Shown here: one piece after another, positions 17,682-26,569 of the stretch | Position numbering within the stretch: position 1 is the first letter of the stretch | How the letters are laid out: each line of letters opens with the position of its first letter | Source: Micromonospora sp. H61 | GTDB taxonomy: Bacteria > Actinomycetota > Actinomycetes > Mycobacteriales > Micromonosporaceae | Reading direction: 5' to 3' | Assembly: GCF_018070325.1 (NCBI RefSeq) | Contig: NZ_JAGPXY010000012.1 | Location: 51,459-115,458, forward strand | DNA: 64,000 bases | Notes under the pieces: model-generated | Told to the model about the DNA's origin: nothing | Seen by the model: only the letters and a program-made list of their open reading frames with translations | Database searches by the model: none | Translations under genes and position numbers: made by a program

Positions 17682-18980
17682 TCAGCGCATCTTCTGCTGC
17701 GCGTCGGTCAGCTTGGCCTTCACCGACTCCTCGGTGACCGGCTTGCCGCTGGCCGCGTCGGCGAACAGCTCCTTCATCGCGGTGCCGACCAGGGTCTCGA
17801 AGGTGCTCTCGTCGGGCACCTGCGGCAGCGGGGCGGCGGTGGTGACCAGGGTCTCCTGGATGGTCTTCTGCTCGGGGGCGCTGAACGCCGGGTCGGAGGC
17901 CGCGGTCTTCACCGCCGGCAGCGAGCCGTACGTCTTGTTGAGGAGCGTCTGCTCCTCGTCACTGGTCATGAACTTGACGAAGCTCAGCGCGCCGTCCTTG
18001 TTCTTGGTGTGCTTGAAGACCGCCATGTTGATCCCGGCGACCATGCTGTTGACCTTCTTGCCGCCGGCCGGCGGGCTGGCCAGGAACGGCACCGGGGCCA
18101 CCCCGTACGCGTCGGCGGGCATGTTCTGCGTCTTCAGGTTCGACCCGGCGGACTGCCACAGCAGCATGGCCGCCTTGCCGTTGGCGAAGTCGGAGACCGA
18201 CTGGTTCTGCGCGTACTCGGCGTTGCTCGGGTTGGTGATCTTGTCGGCGGCCATGAAGTCGATGTACCGCTTGATCGCCGAGACGTTCTGCGGGGTGTCG
18301 AAGGTCGGCTTGCCGGCCGAGTCGAACCACTCGCCGCCGTACTGCTGGCTGAAGGTGAACGCGTGGTGGGCGTTCTCCGACGGGTTGGCGCCCTCGATCG
18401 CCAGGCCCCACTTGCCGCCGGTGCTCAGCTTCTTGCCGTACTCGGCGAGTTGCTCCCAGGTGGTCGGCGGCGCGGTGATGCCGGCGTCGGCGAACGACTT
18501 CTTGTTGTAGTACAGGCTGTACGCCATGCTGTAGAGCGGCACGGCGGCCGGCGGCTTGCCGGGGGCGCCGGCGGCGGCGAGCGCGGCGGGCACGATCCGG
18601 TCCTTGCCGCCGACGGCCTGCAGGGCGGCGTCGTCGAACTCGACCAGCGCGCCGGTGGCCTGCAACGACGCCGACCAGGTGTTGCCGATGTTGACCACGT
18701 CCGGGCCCTTGCCGGAGGCGGCGGCGGCCAGCAGGCGGTTGAGCAGATCCGACCAGGGGACCACCTCGACGGTGACCTTGATCCCGGTCTGCTTCTCGAA
18801 CTTGTCCAACTCCGGCTGGAGGATGGTCTTGTCGGCCTCCAGGCTGGCGCCCTGGTTGCTGGCCCAGTAGGTGAGCGTCTTGGGCGATGCGGCGGAGTCG
18901 TCGCCGGAGCCTCCGCAGGCGGTCAGCGAGGCGGCCGCCAGTACGGCGGCGGTGAATATCCCGAGGTGTCGTCTCGACAC
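17682..18980 (-). CDS. Extracellular sugar-binding lipoprotein of ABC transporter
   Basis: The 432-residue family-1 solute-binding protein has a lipoprotein signal MSRRHLGIFTAAVLAAASLT followed by ACGGSGDD. Conserved features include TYWASNQGASLEADKTIL, VVPWSDLLNRLLAAAASGKG and AMLLWQSAGSNLK. It captures the oligosaccharide outside the cell and feeds the two permeases. The GTG start has GGAAGGG upstream. As the first gene, it is separated from the ROK repressor gene by a 235-bp divergent regulatory region. Confidence 0.93.
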   Translation of the reverse strand: MSRRHLGIFTAAVLAAASLTACGGSGDDSAASPKTLTYWASNQGASLEADKTILQPELDKFEKQTGIKVTVEVVPWSDLLNRLLAAAASGKGPDVVNIGNTWSASLQATGALVEFDDAALQAVGGKDRIVPAALAAAGAPGKPPAAVPLYSMAYSLYYNKKSFADAGITAPPTTWEQLAEYGKKLSTGGKWGLAIEGANPSENAHHAFTFSQQYGGEWFDSAGKPTFDTPQNVSAIKRYIDFMAADKITNPSNAEYAQNQSVSDFANGKAAMLLWQSAGSNLKTQNMPADAYGVAPVPFLASPPAGGKKVNSMVAGINMAVFKHTKNKDGALSFVKFMTSDEEQTLLNKTYGSLPAVKTAASDPAFSAPEQKTIQETLVTTAAPLPQVPDESTFETLVGTAMKELFADAASGKPVTEESVKAKLTDAQQKMR

Positions 18981-19119
18981 GGGTCAGCCCTTCCGGTGCG
19001 TGGTGGGGGTCCGCCGACCTTCGTCACCGATAGGGGTCGGGCGACGGGGGCCGGCTGCGGACAGGGTTCGGGGGTGCGCCGTTGGGGTCCGTCGGCGTTT
19101 CCCGGGAGTTACATCACGG

Positions 19120-19142
19120 CTTAATTTATGTCGTCATTAAAG
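19120..19142. promoter_or_regulatory. A/T-rich imperfect palindrome, candidate ROK operator
   Basis: CTTAATTTATG and CATTAAAG form an imperfect inverted repeat around GTCGT. It is an A/T island in otherwise GC-rich DNA and lies between the divergent binding-protein and ROK genes. ROK repressors (NagC, Mlc, XylR) bind A/T-rich palindromes of this type. It could repress both directions. Confidence 0.5.
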
Positions 19143-19215
19143 TTGCTGGCCGGTGGGTCGTCAAGCACGAGGCGGTTACAGTCGCCTCGAACGGCCGACG
19201 GGAACGAGGTGACGA

Positions 19216-20415
19216 GTGGAGCTGGCGCGTGCCACCAACCGCAGCGTGCGGTTGCGCAACCGGTCCGCCCTGCTGACCAAGCTCTTCCTGGACGGCCCGC
19301 TCACCCGGCAGGACCTGGTGCGCAGCACCGGGCTGAGCCAACCCGCGGTCAGCAACGTGGTGGCCGACATGATCGACGAAGGACTGGTCGCCGAGGTCGG
19401 CGCCGCCGAGTCCGACGGCGGCCGGCCCAGCATGCTGCTGCGGATCGCGCCGCGCTTCGCCTTCCTGATCGGCGTCGACGTCGGCGAGACCCGGGTCCGG
19501 GTGGAGCTGTTCGACTTCGCGATGGCCCTGCTGGCCAGCGTCGAGTACCCGCTCGACCCGGCCCGCACCGAGCCCGACCTGGTGGCCGGGCACGTGCTGG
19601 CCGGCATCGAAGCGGTCACCAGCCAGGCCGGGGTGGCCCCGCGCGACGTGCTCGGCGTCGGCGTCGGCGTCTCCGGCGTGGTCGAGCAGGGCGCCGAGGC
19701 GGTCGTGCACGCCCAGGCCCTCGGCTGGGACCGGGTGCCGCTGGAGCGTCTGATCGGCGCCGGCACCGACCTGCCGCTGCACATCGACAACGGCGCGAAG
19801 ACCCTCGGCCAGGCCGAGATGTGGTTCGGCGCCGGCCGGGGCGCCCGGCACGCCGTCTTCGCGCTTGTCGGCTCGGGCGTGGGCGCGTCGGTGGTGACCA
19901 ACGGCGCCACCTACCGGGGCGCGTCCAGCAGCGCGGGGGAGTGGGGGCACACCACTCTGGTGTACGGCGGCCGGGTCTGCCGGTGCGGCGCGCGCGGTTG
20001 CCTGGAGGCGTACGTGGGGGCGGAGGCGATCATCGACCGCTACCGGGAGGCGCGCCGGGGCCGACCGGTGCCGGGCGAGGACGAGGAGTCCCAGATCGCC
20101 GCGCTGGTCGCCGCCGCCGAGACCTCGGCCACCGCCCGACGCGTGCTGGAGGACACCGCCGGCTACCTCGGCGCCGGGGTGGCCAACCTGATCAACCTGT
20201 TCAACCCGGAGCGCGTGGTACTCGGCGGCTGGGCGGCGATGGCCCTCGGCGACCTGCTACCGGCTGTGCGGGAGGCCGCCGGCCGACAGGCGCTGCGCCA
20301 GCCGTACGAGCAGGCGTCGATCGAGCTGTGCCGGCTCGGGGTGGACGCGGTGGCGCTGGGCGCGGCAACCCTCCCCATCGCCCGCTTCCTCACCGAGGGT
20401 GGCGTCCGCCGCTGA
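19216..20415 (+). CDS. ROK-family transcriptional repressor
   Basis: The 399-residue protein has an N-terminal winged HTH (residues about 15-60, LTRQDLVRSTGLSQPAVSNV) and a ROK sugar-binding domain. The zinc-type motif is H245 and C255/C257/C262 in GGRVCRCGARGC. Where ROK kinases carry the catalytic Asp of an ND motif, this protein has DNGAK, so it is probably a sensor rather than an enzyme. Divergent transcription from the beta-glucoside operon indicates it represses that operon and is relieved by a sugar ligand. The GTG at 19216 begins just before the HTH. Confidence 0.92.
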   Translation: MELARATNRSVRLRNRSALLTKLFLDGPLTRQDLVRSTGLSQPAVSNVVADMIDEGLVAEVGAAESDGGRPSMLLRIAPRFAFLIGVDVGETRVRVELFDFAMALLASVEYPLDPARTEPDLVAGHVLAGIEAVTSQAGVAPRDVLGVGVGVSGVVEQGAEAVVHAQALGWDRVPLERLIGAGTDLPLHIDNGAKTLGQAEMWFGAGRGARHAVFALVGSGVGASVVTNGATYRGASSSAGEWGHTTLVYGGRVCRCGARGCLEAYVGAEAIIDRYREARRGRPVPGEDEESQIAALVAAAETSATARRVLEDTAGYLGAGVANLINLFNPERVVLGGWAAMALGDLLPAVREAAGRQALRQPYEQASIELCRLGVDAVALGAATLPIARFLTEGGVRR

Positions 20416-20529
20416 GCGGTGACGACTGCAGCGCCGTCGGCAAATTACCCAAAAAGAATCCTCGGGATAAATAACGAAGTTATAGATCGATGTCTTGACG
20501 CCGTCGCAATCTCGCCGCAACACTCCTAC

Positions 20530-20541
20530 GAGAGCGCTCTC
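20530..20541. promoter_or_regulatory. LacI-type operator palindrome upstream of the beta-helix gene
   Basis: GAGAGCGCTCTC is a perfect 12-bp palindrome with the AGCGCT core of LacI-family (CebR-like) operators. It lies 104 bp before the start of the secreted beta-helix gene. The surrounding 20416-20644 stretch is the most A/T-rich intergenic region nearby and probably holds that gene's promoter. Confidence 0.5.
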
Positions 20542-20644
20542 CGACCCGCGACGCCGCATCGGCGGCACCACCCACGGCGCCACGGGGCGAGCCGATCCCA
20601 TCCACGCGGCACCCCCTCGTAGCCCTCTATCGACAGGCGATGTC

Positions 20645-23281
20645 ATGACATCTCGTGCAACATCCGTACGTCCGCGTCCTCGACGCGTCGTCCGGCACCT
20701 GCTGGTCGGGCTCACCGTGGCCCTGGTCGCGGCGCTCACCCCGACCGGCGCCACCACGCCCGCGCAGGCCGCGCCCACCCTGCTGTCCCAGGGCCGCCCC
20801 GCCACCGCCTCGTCCAGCGAGAACGCCGGCACCCCGGCCTCCGCAGCCGTCGACGGCAACACCGGCACCCGCTGGGCCAGCGCGTTCAGCGACCCGCAGT
20901 GGCTCCAGGTCGACCTGGGCGCCCGGGCCACCATCAGCCAGGTCAACCTGCTCTGGGAGGGTGCCTACGGCCGGGCCTTCCAGCTCCAGACTTCCGACGA
21001 CGGTGCCACCTGGACGACGATCTACTCGACCACCACCGGCACCGGCGGCACCCAGAACCTCACCGTCACCGGCGCCGGCCGCTACGTACGGATGAACGGC
21101 ACCGCCCGGGGCACCGGCTACGGCTACTCGCTCTGGGAGTTCCAGGTGTACGGCGAGACCGGCGGCACCACGCCGACCTGCGGCAGCACCAACGTCGCGC
21201 AGGGCAGCCCGGCGACCGCCTCGTCCAGCCAGGACGCCGGCCTCGCGGCATCCGCGGCGGTCGACGGCAACCCGGGCACCCGCTGGGCCAGCGCCGCCAG
21301 CGACCCCCAGTGGCTGCGCGTCGACCTCGGCAGCACCCGCACCATCTGCCGGGTGGTGCTCACCTGGGAGGCCGCGTACGCCCGGGCCTTCCAGCTCCAG
21401 ACCTCGGCTGACGGGACCACCTGGACCACCATCTACTCCACCACCACGGCAACCGGCGGCACGCAGTCGCTCACCGTCACCGGCAGCGGACGCTACCTGC
21501 GGATGTACGGCACCGCCCGAGGCACCGCCTACGGCTACTCGCTGTGGGAGCTGGCGGTGAACACCACCGGCGGCGGAACCGGCGAGCCCCCGGTCGACAC
21601 GACCGACCCGCGCAACCCGAACCTCGGGCCGAACACGTTCGTCTTCGACCCGAGCACGCCGACGTCGACCATCCAGAGTCGACTGAACACGCTCTTCACC
21701 CAGCAGGAGACCAACCAGTTCGGCCCGCAGCGCTACGCGGTGCTGTTCAAGCCCGGCAACTACACCGCCGACGTCAACCTCGGCTTCTTCACCCAGGTCG
21801 CCGGCCTCGGCATGAGCCCCGACGACGTCAACCTCAACGGCCACGTGCGTGCCGAGGCGTTCTGGTTCGGCGGCAACGCCACCCAGAACTTCTGGCGGGC
21901 CGCCGAGAACCTGTCGGTCACCCTGCCCGCCGGGCAGACAGTGGAGCGCTGGGCGGTGTCGCAGGCGGCGCCGTACCGGCGGATGCACCTGCGCGGCGCG
22001 CAGAACCAGATCCAGCTCTGGAATGGCGGCGACGGCTGGTCCAGCGGTGGCCTGATGGCCGACACCCGCATCGACGGCCTGGTCGTCTCCGGCTCGCAGC
22101 AGCAGTGGTACTCCCGCAACAGCGAGTTCGGCAACGGCTGGACCGGCTCGGTGTGGAACATGGTCTTCCAGGGCGTCAACGGCGCTCCCGCGCCAAGCTT
22201 CCCCAACCCGTCGCACACCGTCATCCCGCAGACCCCGCAGGTACGGGAGAAGCCGTTCCTCTACGTCGACGGCACCGGTGAGTACCGGGTCTTCGTGCCG
22301 GCGCTGCGCACCAACTCCACCGGAACCAGCTGGTACAACAAGACCCCGGCCGGCTCGTCCATCTCGCTGTCGCAGTTCTACGTGGTCCAGCCCGGCACCA
22401 GCGCCGCCACCATCAACGCGGCCCTCGCCCAGGGGCGGCACCTGCTCTTCACCCCTGGCGTGCACCGCGTCACCGAGCCGATCCAGGTCAACCGGGCCGA
22501 CACTGTCGTCCTCGGTCTCGGCCTGGCCACCATCCAGGCCGACAACGGCGCGGTGGGCATGCGGGTGGCCGATGTGGACGGCGTGAAGGTGGCCGGCATC
22601 ATGTTCGAGGCCGGCACGACGAACTCGCCGGTGCTGATGGAGGTCGGGCCGTCCGGCTCGTCCGCGAGCCACGCCACGAACCCGACCTCGCTGCACGACG
22701 TGTTCTTCCGCATCGGCGGGCCGCACGTCGGCAAGGCCACCAACACGCTGACTGTCAACAGCGACAACGTGATCGGCGACCACATGTGGCTGTGGCGGGC
22801 CGACCACGCCGCCAGCGGCGTACCGACCGGGTGGACGCTGAACACCGCCGACACCGGGCTCACCGTCAACGGCGACAACGTCACCATGTACGGCCTCTTC
22901 GTCGAGCACTACCAGAAGTACCAGACCATCTGGAACGGCAACGGCGGGCGGACGTACTTCTACCAGAACGAGCTGCCCTACGACCCACCGAACCAGGCGG
23001 CCTGGATGAACGGGTCGACCCGGGGCTACGCCGCGTACAAGGTGGCCGATTCGGTGACCAGCCACCAGGCGTTCGGGCTGGGCAGCTACAGCTACTTCAA
23101 CGTCAATCCCGCGGTGGTCGAGGAACGGTCCTTCGAGGTTCCCAACAACCCGAACGTGCGCTTCACGAACATGGTCACCGTCTCGCTCGGTGGCGTCGGC
23201 ACCATCAACCGGGTGATCAACAACGCCGGTGGCACCGCGAACGCGGCCAACCAGCAGGTGTACCTGACCACCTATCCCTGA
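20645..23281 (+). CDS. Secreted protein with two F5/8-type C (CBM32-like) domains and a C-terminal beta-helix domain
   Basis: The 878-residue protein has a signal peptide (about residues 1-42, cleavage after AQA). Two nearly identical discoidin-like modules follow at about 45-171 and 179-306, each with AAVDGN-GTRWASA, DPQWLxVDLG and GYGYSLWE. A Pro/Thr linker (about 307-325) leads to a long parallel beta-helix domain resembling pectate-lyase-like or GH55-type folds (TVVLGLGLATIQADNGAVGM, AGIMFEAG). It likely binds and acts on plant or fungal polysaccharide outside the cell. The catalytic class cannot be fixed by eye; some homologues carry misleading database names. ATG at 20645 is chosen because the signal peptide starts there. 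Confidence 0.8.
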   Translation: MTSRATSVRPRPRRVVRHLLVGLTVALVAALTPTGATTPAQAAPTLLSQGRPATASSSENAGTPASAAVDGNTGTRWASAFSDPQWLQVDLGARATISQVNLLWEGAYGRAFQLQTSDDGATWTTIYSTTTGTGGTQNLTVTGAGRYVRMNGTARGTGYGYSLWEFQVYGETGGTTPTCGSTNVAQGSPATASSSQDAGLAASAAVDGNPGTRWASAASDPQWLRVDLGSTRTICRVVLTWEAAYARAFQLQTSADGTTWTTIYSTTTATGGTQSLTVTGSGRYLRMYGTARGTAYGYSLWELAVNTTGGGTGEPPVDTTDPRNPNLGPNTFVFDPSTPTSTIQSRLNTLFTQQETNQFGPQRYAVLFKPGNYTADVNLGFFTQVAGLGMSPDDVNLNGHVRAEAFWFGGNATQNFWRAAENLSVTLPAGQTVERWAVSQAAPYRRMHLRGAQNQIQLWNGGDGWSSGGLMADTRIDGLVVSGSQQQWYSRNSEFGNGWTGSVWNMVFQGVNGAPAPSFPNPSHTVIPQTPQVREKPFLYVDGTGEYRVFVPALRTNSTGTSWYNKTPAGSSISLSQFYVVQPGTSAATINAALAQGRHLLFTPGVHRVTEPIQVNRADTVVLGLGLATIQADNGAVGMRVADVDGVKVAGIMFEAGTTNSPVLMEVGPSGSSASHATNPTSLHDVFFRIGGPHVGKATNTLTVNSDNVIGDHMWLWRADHAASGVPTGWTLNTADTGLTVNGDNVTMYGLFVEHYQKYQTIWNGNGGRTYFYQNELPYDPPNQAAWMNGSTRGYAAYKVADSVTSHQAFGLGSYSYFNVNPAVVEERSFEVPNNPNVRFTNMVTVSLGGVGTINRVINNAGGTANAANQQVYLTTYP

Positions 23282-23347
23282 CCGGGGCGCCCGCGCCGGC
23301 CCGGACGTCTGACGGACCGGGTCGGCCGGGTCGCACCCAGGGCCGTG

Positions 23348-23378
23348 GCCGGCCCGGTCCCGCCGAGACCGGGCCGGC
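23348..23378. terminator. Bidirectional terminator hairpin between convergent genes
   Basis: Perfect 12-bp GC arms (23348-23359 and 23367-23378) with a 7-nt loop lie 66 bp after the beta-helix gene stop and 15 bp beyond the amine-oxidase stop on the other strand. Confidence 0.75.
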
Positions 23379-23392
23379 TGCGGTCGTGCCGC

Positions 23393-24733
23393 TCAGCCGG
23401 CCAGCACCTCGGCCGCCGCCCGCTCACCGGCGCGCACCGCTCCCTCCAGGTAGCCAGTCCAGCGGGTGGCCGTCTCGGTGCCCGCCCAGTACACCCGCCC
23501 CACCGGCGACCGCAGGTGCGGGCCGTAGGTCCGCCAGGTGCCCGGGGTGAGCGCACCGGAGAAACAGCCCCGGGTCCACTCGTCGGCCGACCAGTCGTAC
23601 TCGACGAGATCCACGGGGTCCTCGGCACGCGGCCCGACCACGCTGGCGAACGCTTCCAGCAGGCACTGCCGACGTCGCGCGGGGGACATGCCACGCAGCG
23701 TGGCGGCGTCCGTGGAGTAGCTGAACCCGGTCAGCACCCCGATCGGTGAGGTCGGGGTGGAGTTGTCGACCGTCTCGGTGAGCGGACCGGCGCTGGTGGT
23801 GGCCACCCCGGAGCGCCCGTCGGCCCGCCAGAACGGCTCCGGGTAGACGGCGTGCACCTTCAGTGCCGAACCCATCGGCATGCGCTGGGTGAGCCCGTCA
23901 CGCAGTGGAGGCAGCGGAGGGTCGTACCGGATCCGGCCGGCCAGCGCCGGGGCCAGCGCGACCACCACGGCGTCGCCGTCGACGCGCCCGGTGTCGGTCC
24001 ACGCCGTCACGCCGTCGACGGTCTGTTCGATGGCTCGCACCGGCGCGGCCAGCGTCAGCGTGCCCGGTGGCAGGGCGGTGGCCATCCGCTCCGCCAGCGC
24101 AGCCGGCCCGCCCACGATCCGGTCCTGCTGCGCGCCACCGGCCATCCCCAGCAACGGCCCGGTCCCGCCGGCGCTGCGCAGGTAGAACAGCAGGTGCAAC
24201 AGGGACAGCTCGTCGGCGCCGGTGGCCAGCAGCCCGCCGGCGAGCACCCGCCCCAGGTAGTCGGCGGTGTCGTCGTCCCCGGCCGTGACGGCGAGCCACC
24301 CGCCGAGGGTCGTCCGGTCCCACAGTGCGGCCTCCGGCGTCGCCCAGGGTGCGGCCGGGTCCAGTCGTGCGGCGTACTCGTCGAGCAGGCCGAGCACCCG
24401 GCCCACCTGCACCGGCGGCTCGGCCTGGCGCGCACCGGCCCAGAGCACCGTGGGCGCGCCGATCGATGCCGAGGCGAAGGTGGCCAGCCCGTGCTCGGCG
24501 ACCAGCGCGTACATCCGATCCTGGGTCGGACCGATCCACTGCGCCCCCAGGTCGAGTTGCGTGAGCTCGGGCAGCCATCGGGTCAGCACCCGACCGCCCA
24601 CCCGGCCACGGGCCTCCAACAATCGCACCTGGGCGCCGGCACGGGTGAGCGTCAGCGCGGCGGCGAGCCCGGAGAAGCCGGCGCCGACCACAATCACCCG
24701 CAAGCCGTCGACCACACCGGGGTCTACCCACAA
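23393..24733 (-). CDS. Flavin-containing monoamine oxidase family protein
   Basis: The 446-residue FAD enzyme has the Rossmann motif VIVVGAGFSGLAAALTL near the N-terminus, then EARGRVGGRV and LDLGAQWIGPTQ. The C-terminal FAD signature is YWAGTETATRWTGYLEGAV. It should oxidise a primary or secondary amine to an imine with H2O2 production; the substrate is unknown. No secretion signal is visible. A GTG at about residue 8 (VDGLRVIVV) is an alternative start. Confidence 0.9.
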   Translation of the reverse strand: MWVDPGVVDGLRVIVVGAGFSGLAAALTLTRAGAQVRLLEARGRVGGRVLTRWLPELTQLDLGAQWIGPTQDRMYALVAEHGLATFASASIGAPTVLWAGARQAEPPVQVGRVLGLLDEYAARLDPAAPWATPEAALWDRTTLGGWLAVTAGDDDTADYLGRVLAGGLLATGADELSLLHLLFYLRSAGGTGPLLGMAGGAQQDRIVGGPAALAERMATALPPGTLTLAAPVRAIEQTVDGVTAWTDTGRVDGDAVVVALAPALAGRIRYDPPLPPLRDGLTQRMPMGSALKVHAVYPEPFWRADGRSGVATTSAGPLTETVDNSTPTSPIGVLTGFSYSTDAATLRGMSPARRRQCLLEAFASVVGPRAEDPVDLVEYDWSADEWTRGCFSGALTPGTWRTYGPHLRSPVGRVYWAGTETATRWTGYLEGAVRAGERAAAEVLAG

Positions 24734-24795
24734 CCGTCGCGGGCATGGCTACCGGATCCGGGCGCGGCACTCGCGGACCGTATCCCTGCTCTTCA

Positions 24796-24869
24796 TCCTT
24801 TGCTCTGCACCCGCCGATGCGACACCCGTGCCCGTGCACCCGTCGCGTCCGCGGGTGCAGAGCAAAGGA
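24796..24869. repeat. Long perfect inverted repeat in a divergent promoter region
   Basis: Two perfect 19-bp arms (24796-24814, beginning TCCTTTGCTCTGCACC, and its complement at 24851-24869) flank a 36-bp spacer. The element lies between genes transcribed away from each other, so it is not a normal terminator. It may be a dispersed palindromic repeat or a cruciform/regulator site. The rest of 24734-24989 shows no coding homology. Confidence 0.7.
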
Positions 24870-24989
24870 CGCCAACAGCGGGCCGGGTCGGACGCCGACA
24901 ATTTTCCGCCGGCCTGTCGATCCGGGCGGCCGCCGATCGTGTGGAGGATGAGAGGTCGGCGACGGGCCGGCCCCCCGCGAGGAGGAACG

Positions 24990-25346
24990 ATGACGCTGTA
25001 CCTGCTCAGCATCCACCAGCCGCAGGGTGAGCTGCCGCCGGAGCCGGAGTTCCTGGCCGGGGTGATGCGTCAGCTCGGCGAGCTTCGCGACGAGTTGGCG
25101 TCCACCGGGTCGTGGGTCTTCGGGCAGGGCCTGCACGGCCCGGAGACCGCCACCGTGCTGCGGCCCCGCGACGGCGAGGTGCTCACCACCGACGGACCGT
25201 TCGTGGAGGGCAAGGAGTACCTGGGCGGCATCACCATCATCGACGTGCCGGACCTGGACGCCGCCCTGCTGTGGGGCCGCCGCTACGCGCTGGCCACCAC
25301 CCTGCCGATCGAGGTGCGCCCCTTCCAGGGTGGGGCCGGCGACTGA
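24990..25346 (+). CDS. YCII-related domain protein
   Basis: The 118-residue protein of the DGPF/YCII type contains [41 protein letters not shown] and an ALLWGRRYA helix. The DGPF motif (here TDGPF) with Asp and upstream His is the family hallmark. These proteins are nearly always encoded just before ECF sigma factors of the ECF42 type, as here with a 2-bp gap, and may sense a signal for them. The RBS GGAGGA is well placed. Confidence 0.92.
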   Translation: MTLYLLSIHQPQGELPPEPEFLAGVMRQLGELRDELASTGSWVFGQGLHGPETATVLRPRDGEVLTTDGPFVEGKEYLGGITIIDVPDLDAALLWGRRYALATTLPIEVRPFQGGAGD

Positions 25347-25348
25347 CA

Positions 25349-26569
25349 GTGCCCGATGTGGAGACGGTGTTCCGCGCGGAGTACGGCCGCGCGGTCGCCG
25401 TCCTGGTTCGCCTTCTCGGCGACATCGACCTCGCCGAGGAGGCCGTCCAGGAGGCTTTCGTCGTCGCGGTGGCGCGCTGGCCGACGACCGGCCTGCCGCC
25501 CAGTCCGGCCGGCTGGATCATCACCACGGCCCGGAACCGGGCGATCGACCGGCTGCGCCGCGACGCGTCCCGGGCCGACCGGCACGCCCAGGCGGCCCTG
25601 CTGTACGCCGCCGACCCACCCGCCGAGGAGGGACCGGTGCACGACGACCGGCTACGGCTGATCTTCACCTGCTGCCATCCGGCGCTCGCCCCGAGCACCC
25701 GGGTCGCCCTCACCCTGCGGCTGCTCGGCGGACTGAGCGCCGCCGAGATCGCCCGAGCCTTCCTGGTGCCGGAGCCGACGATGGCGCAGCGGCTGGTCCG
25801 CGCCAAGTCGAAGATCCGCAACGCCGGGATCCCGTACCGGGTGCCCCGCGACGCCGACCTGCCCGACCGGCTGCACGGCGTCCTCGCGGTGCTGTACCTG
25901 ATCTTCAACGAGGGGTACACGGCCAGCGCCGGCCCGCATCTGGTCCGGGCCGAGCTGTGCGTCGAGGCGATCCGGTTGACCAGGCTGCTGGTCGAGCTGA
26001 TGCCGGACGAGCCCGAGGCGCTCGGCCTGCTGGCGTTGATGCTGCTCACCGAGTCCCGCCGCCCCGCGCGGACCAACGCCGAGGGTCAGCTGGTGGCGCT
26101 GCCGAGCCAGGACCGGGCCCGGTGGGACGCCGAGCTGATCACCGAGGGGCAGGCGCTGGTCCGCCGCTGCCTGCGCCGCGACCGGCCGGGCCCGTACCAG
26201 ATCCAGGCCGCGATCGCCGCCGTGCACAGCGCCGCGCGGCGCGCCGCCGACACCGACTGGGCCCAGATCCTTCAGCTGTACGACCAGCTGACGGTCGTCG
26301 CCCCCAGCCCGGTGGTGGCGCTGAACCGGGCCGTCGCGCTCGCCGAGCTGTCCCGACCGGCGGTCGCGCTGACCGAGGTGGACCGCCTCGACCTGGTCGG
26401 CTACCACGTCTACCACGTGGTCCGCGCCGACCTGCTGGCTCGGCTCGGCCGCGGCGGGGAGGCCGTCGAGGCGTACCGGACGGCTGTCGCCCTGACGGAC
26501 AACGCGGCTGAACGGGCCTTTCTCACCGGGCGCGCGACGGCCCTGAGCGCGCGTCTGCCACCGGGGTAG
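25349..26569 (+). CDS. ECF sigma factor of the YCII-linked (ECF42-like) type with C-terminal TPR-like region
   Basis: The 406-residue sigma factor has region 2 in about residues 5-75 ([37 protein letters not shown]). Region 4 is at about 105-155 ([34 protein letters not shown]). A helical C-terminal part of about 250 residues is typical of this group. It directs RNA polymerase to a small regulon and is likely co-translated with the YCII gene. There is no anti-sigma gene, also typical. The last 47 bp overlap a convergent DUF885 gene, and its 3' end recurs degenerately at 28216-28382. Confidence 0.92.
   Translation: MPDVETVFRAEYGRAVAVLVRLLGDIDLAEEAVQEAFVVAVARWPTTGLPPSPAGWIITTARNRAIDRLRRDASRADRHAQAALLYAADPPAEEGPVHDDRLRLIFTCCHPALAPSTRVALTLRLLGGLSAAEIARAFLVPEPTMAQRLVRAKSKIRNAGIPYRVPRDADLPDRLHGVLAVLYLIFNEGYTASAGPHLVRAELCVEAIRLTRLLVELMPDEPEALGLLALMLLTESRRPARTNAEGQLVALPSQDRARWDAELITEGQALVRRCLRRDRPGPYQIQAAIAAVHSAARRAADTDWAQILQLYDQLTVVAPSPVVALNRAVALAELSRPAVALTEVDRLDLVGYHVYHVVRADLLARLGRGGEAVEAYRTAVALTDNAAERAFLTGRATALSARLPPG

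Noticed and set aside
19216..20415. ROK protein as a glucokinase
   Set aside because: It has an N-terminal DNA-binding domain and lacks the kinase ND catalytic pair, and it is divergent from an importer operon.
20627..23065. Very long antisense frame opposite the secreted beta-helix gene
   Set aside because: Composition is Gly/Ala/Arg/Val-rich shadow coding with no domain; the plus-strand gene has a signal peptide and two CBM32 modules.
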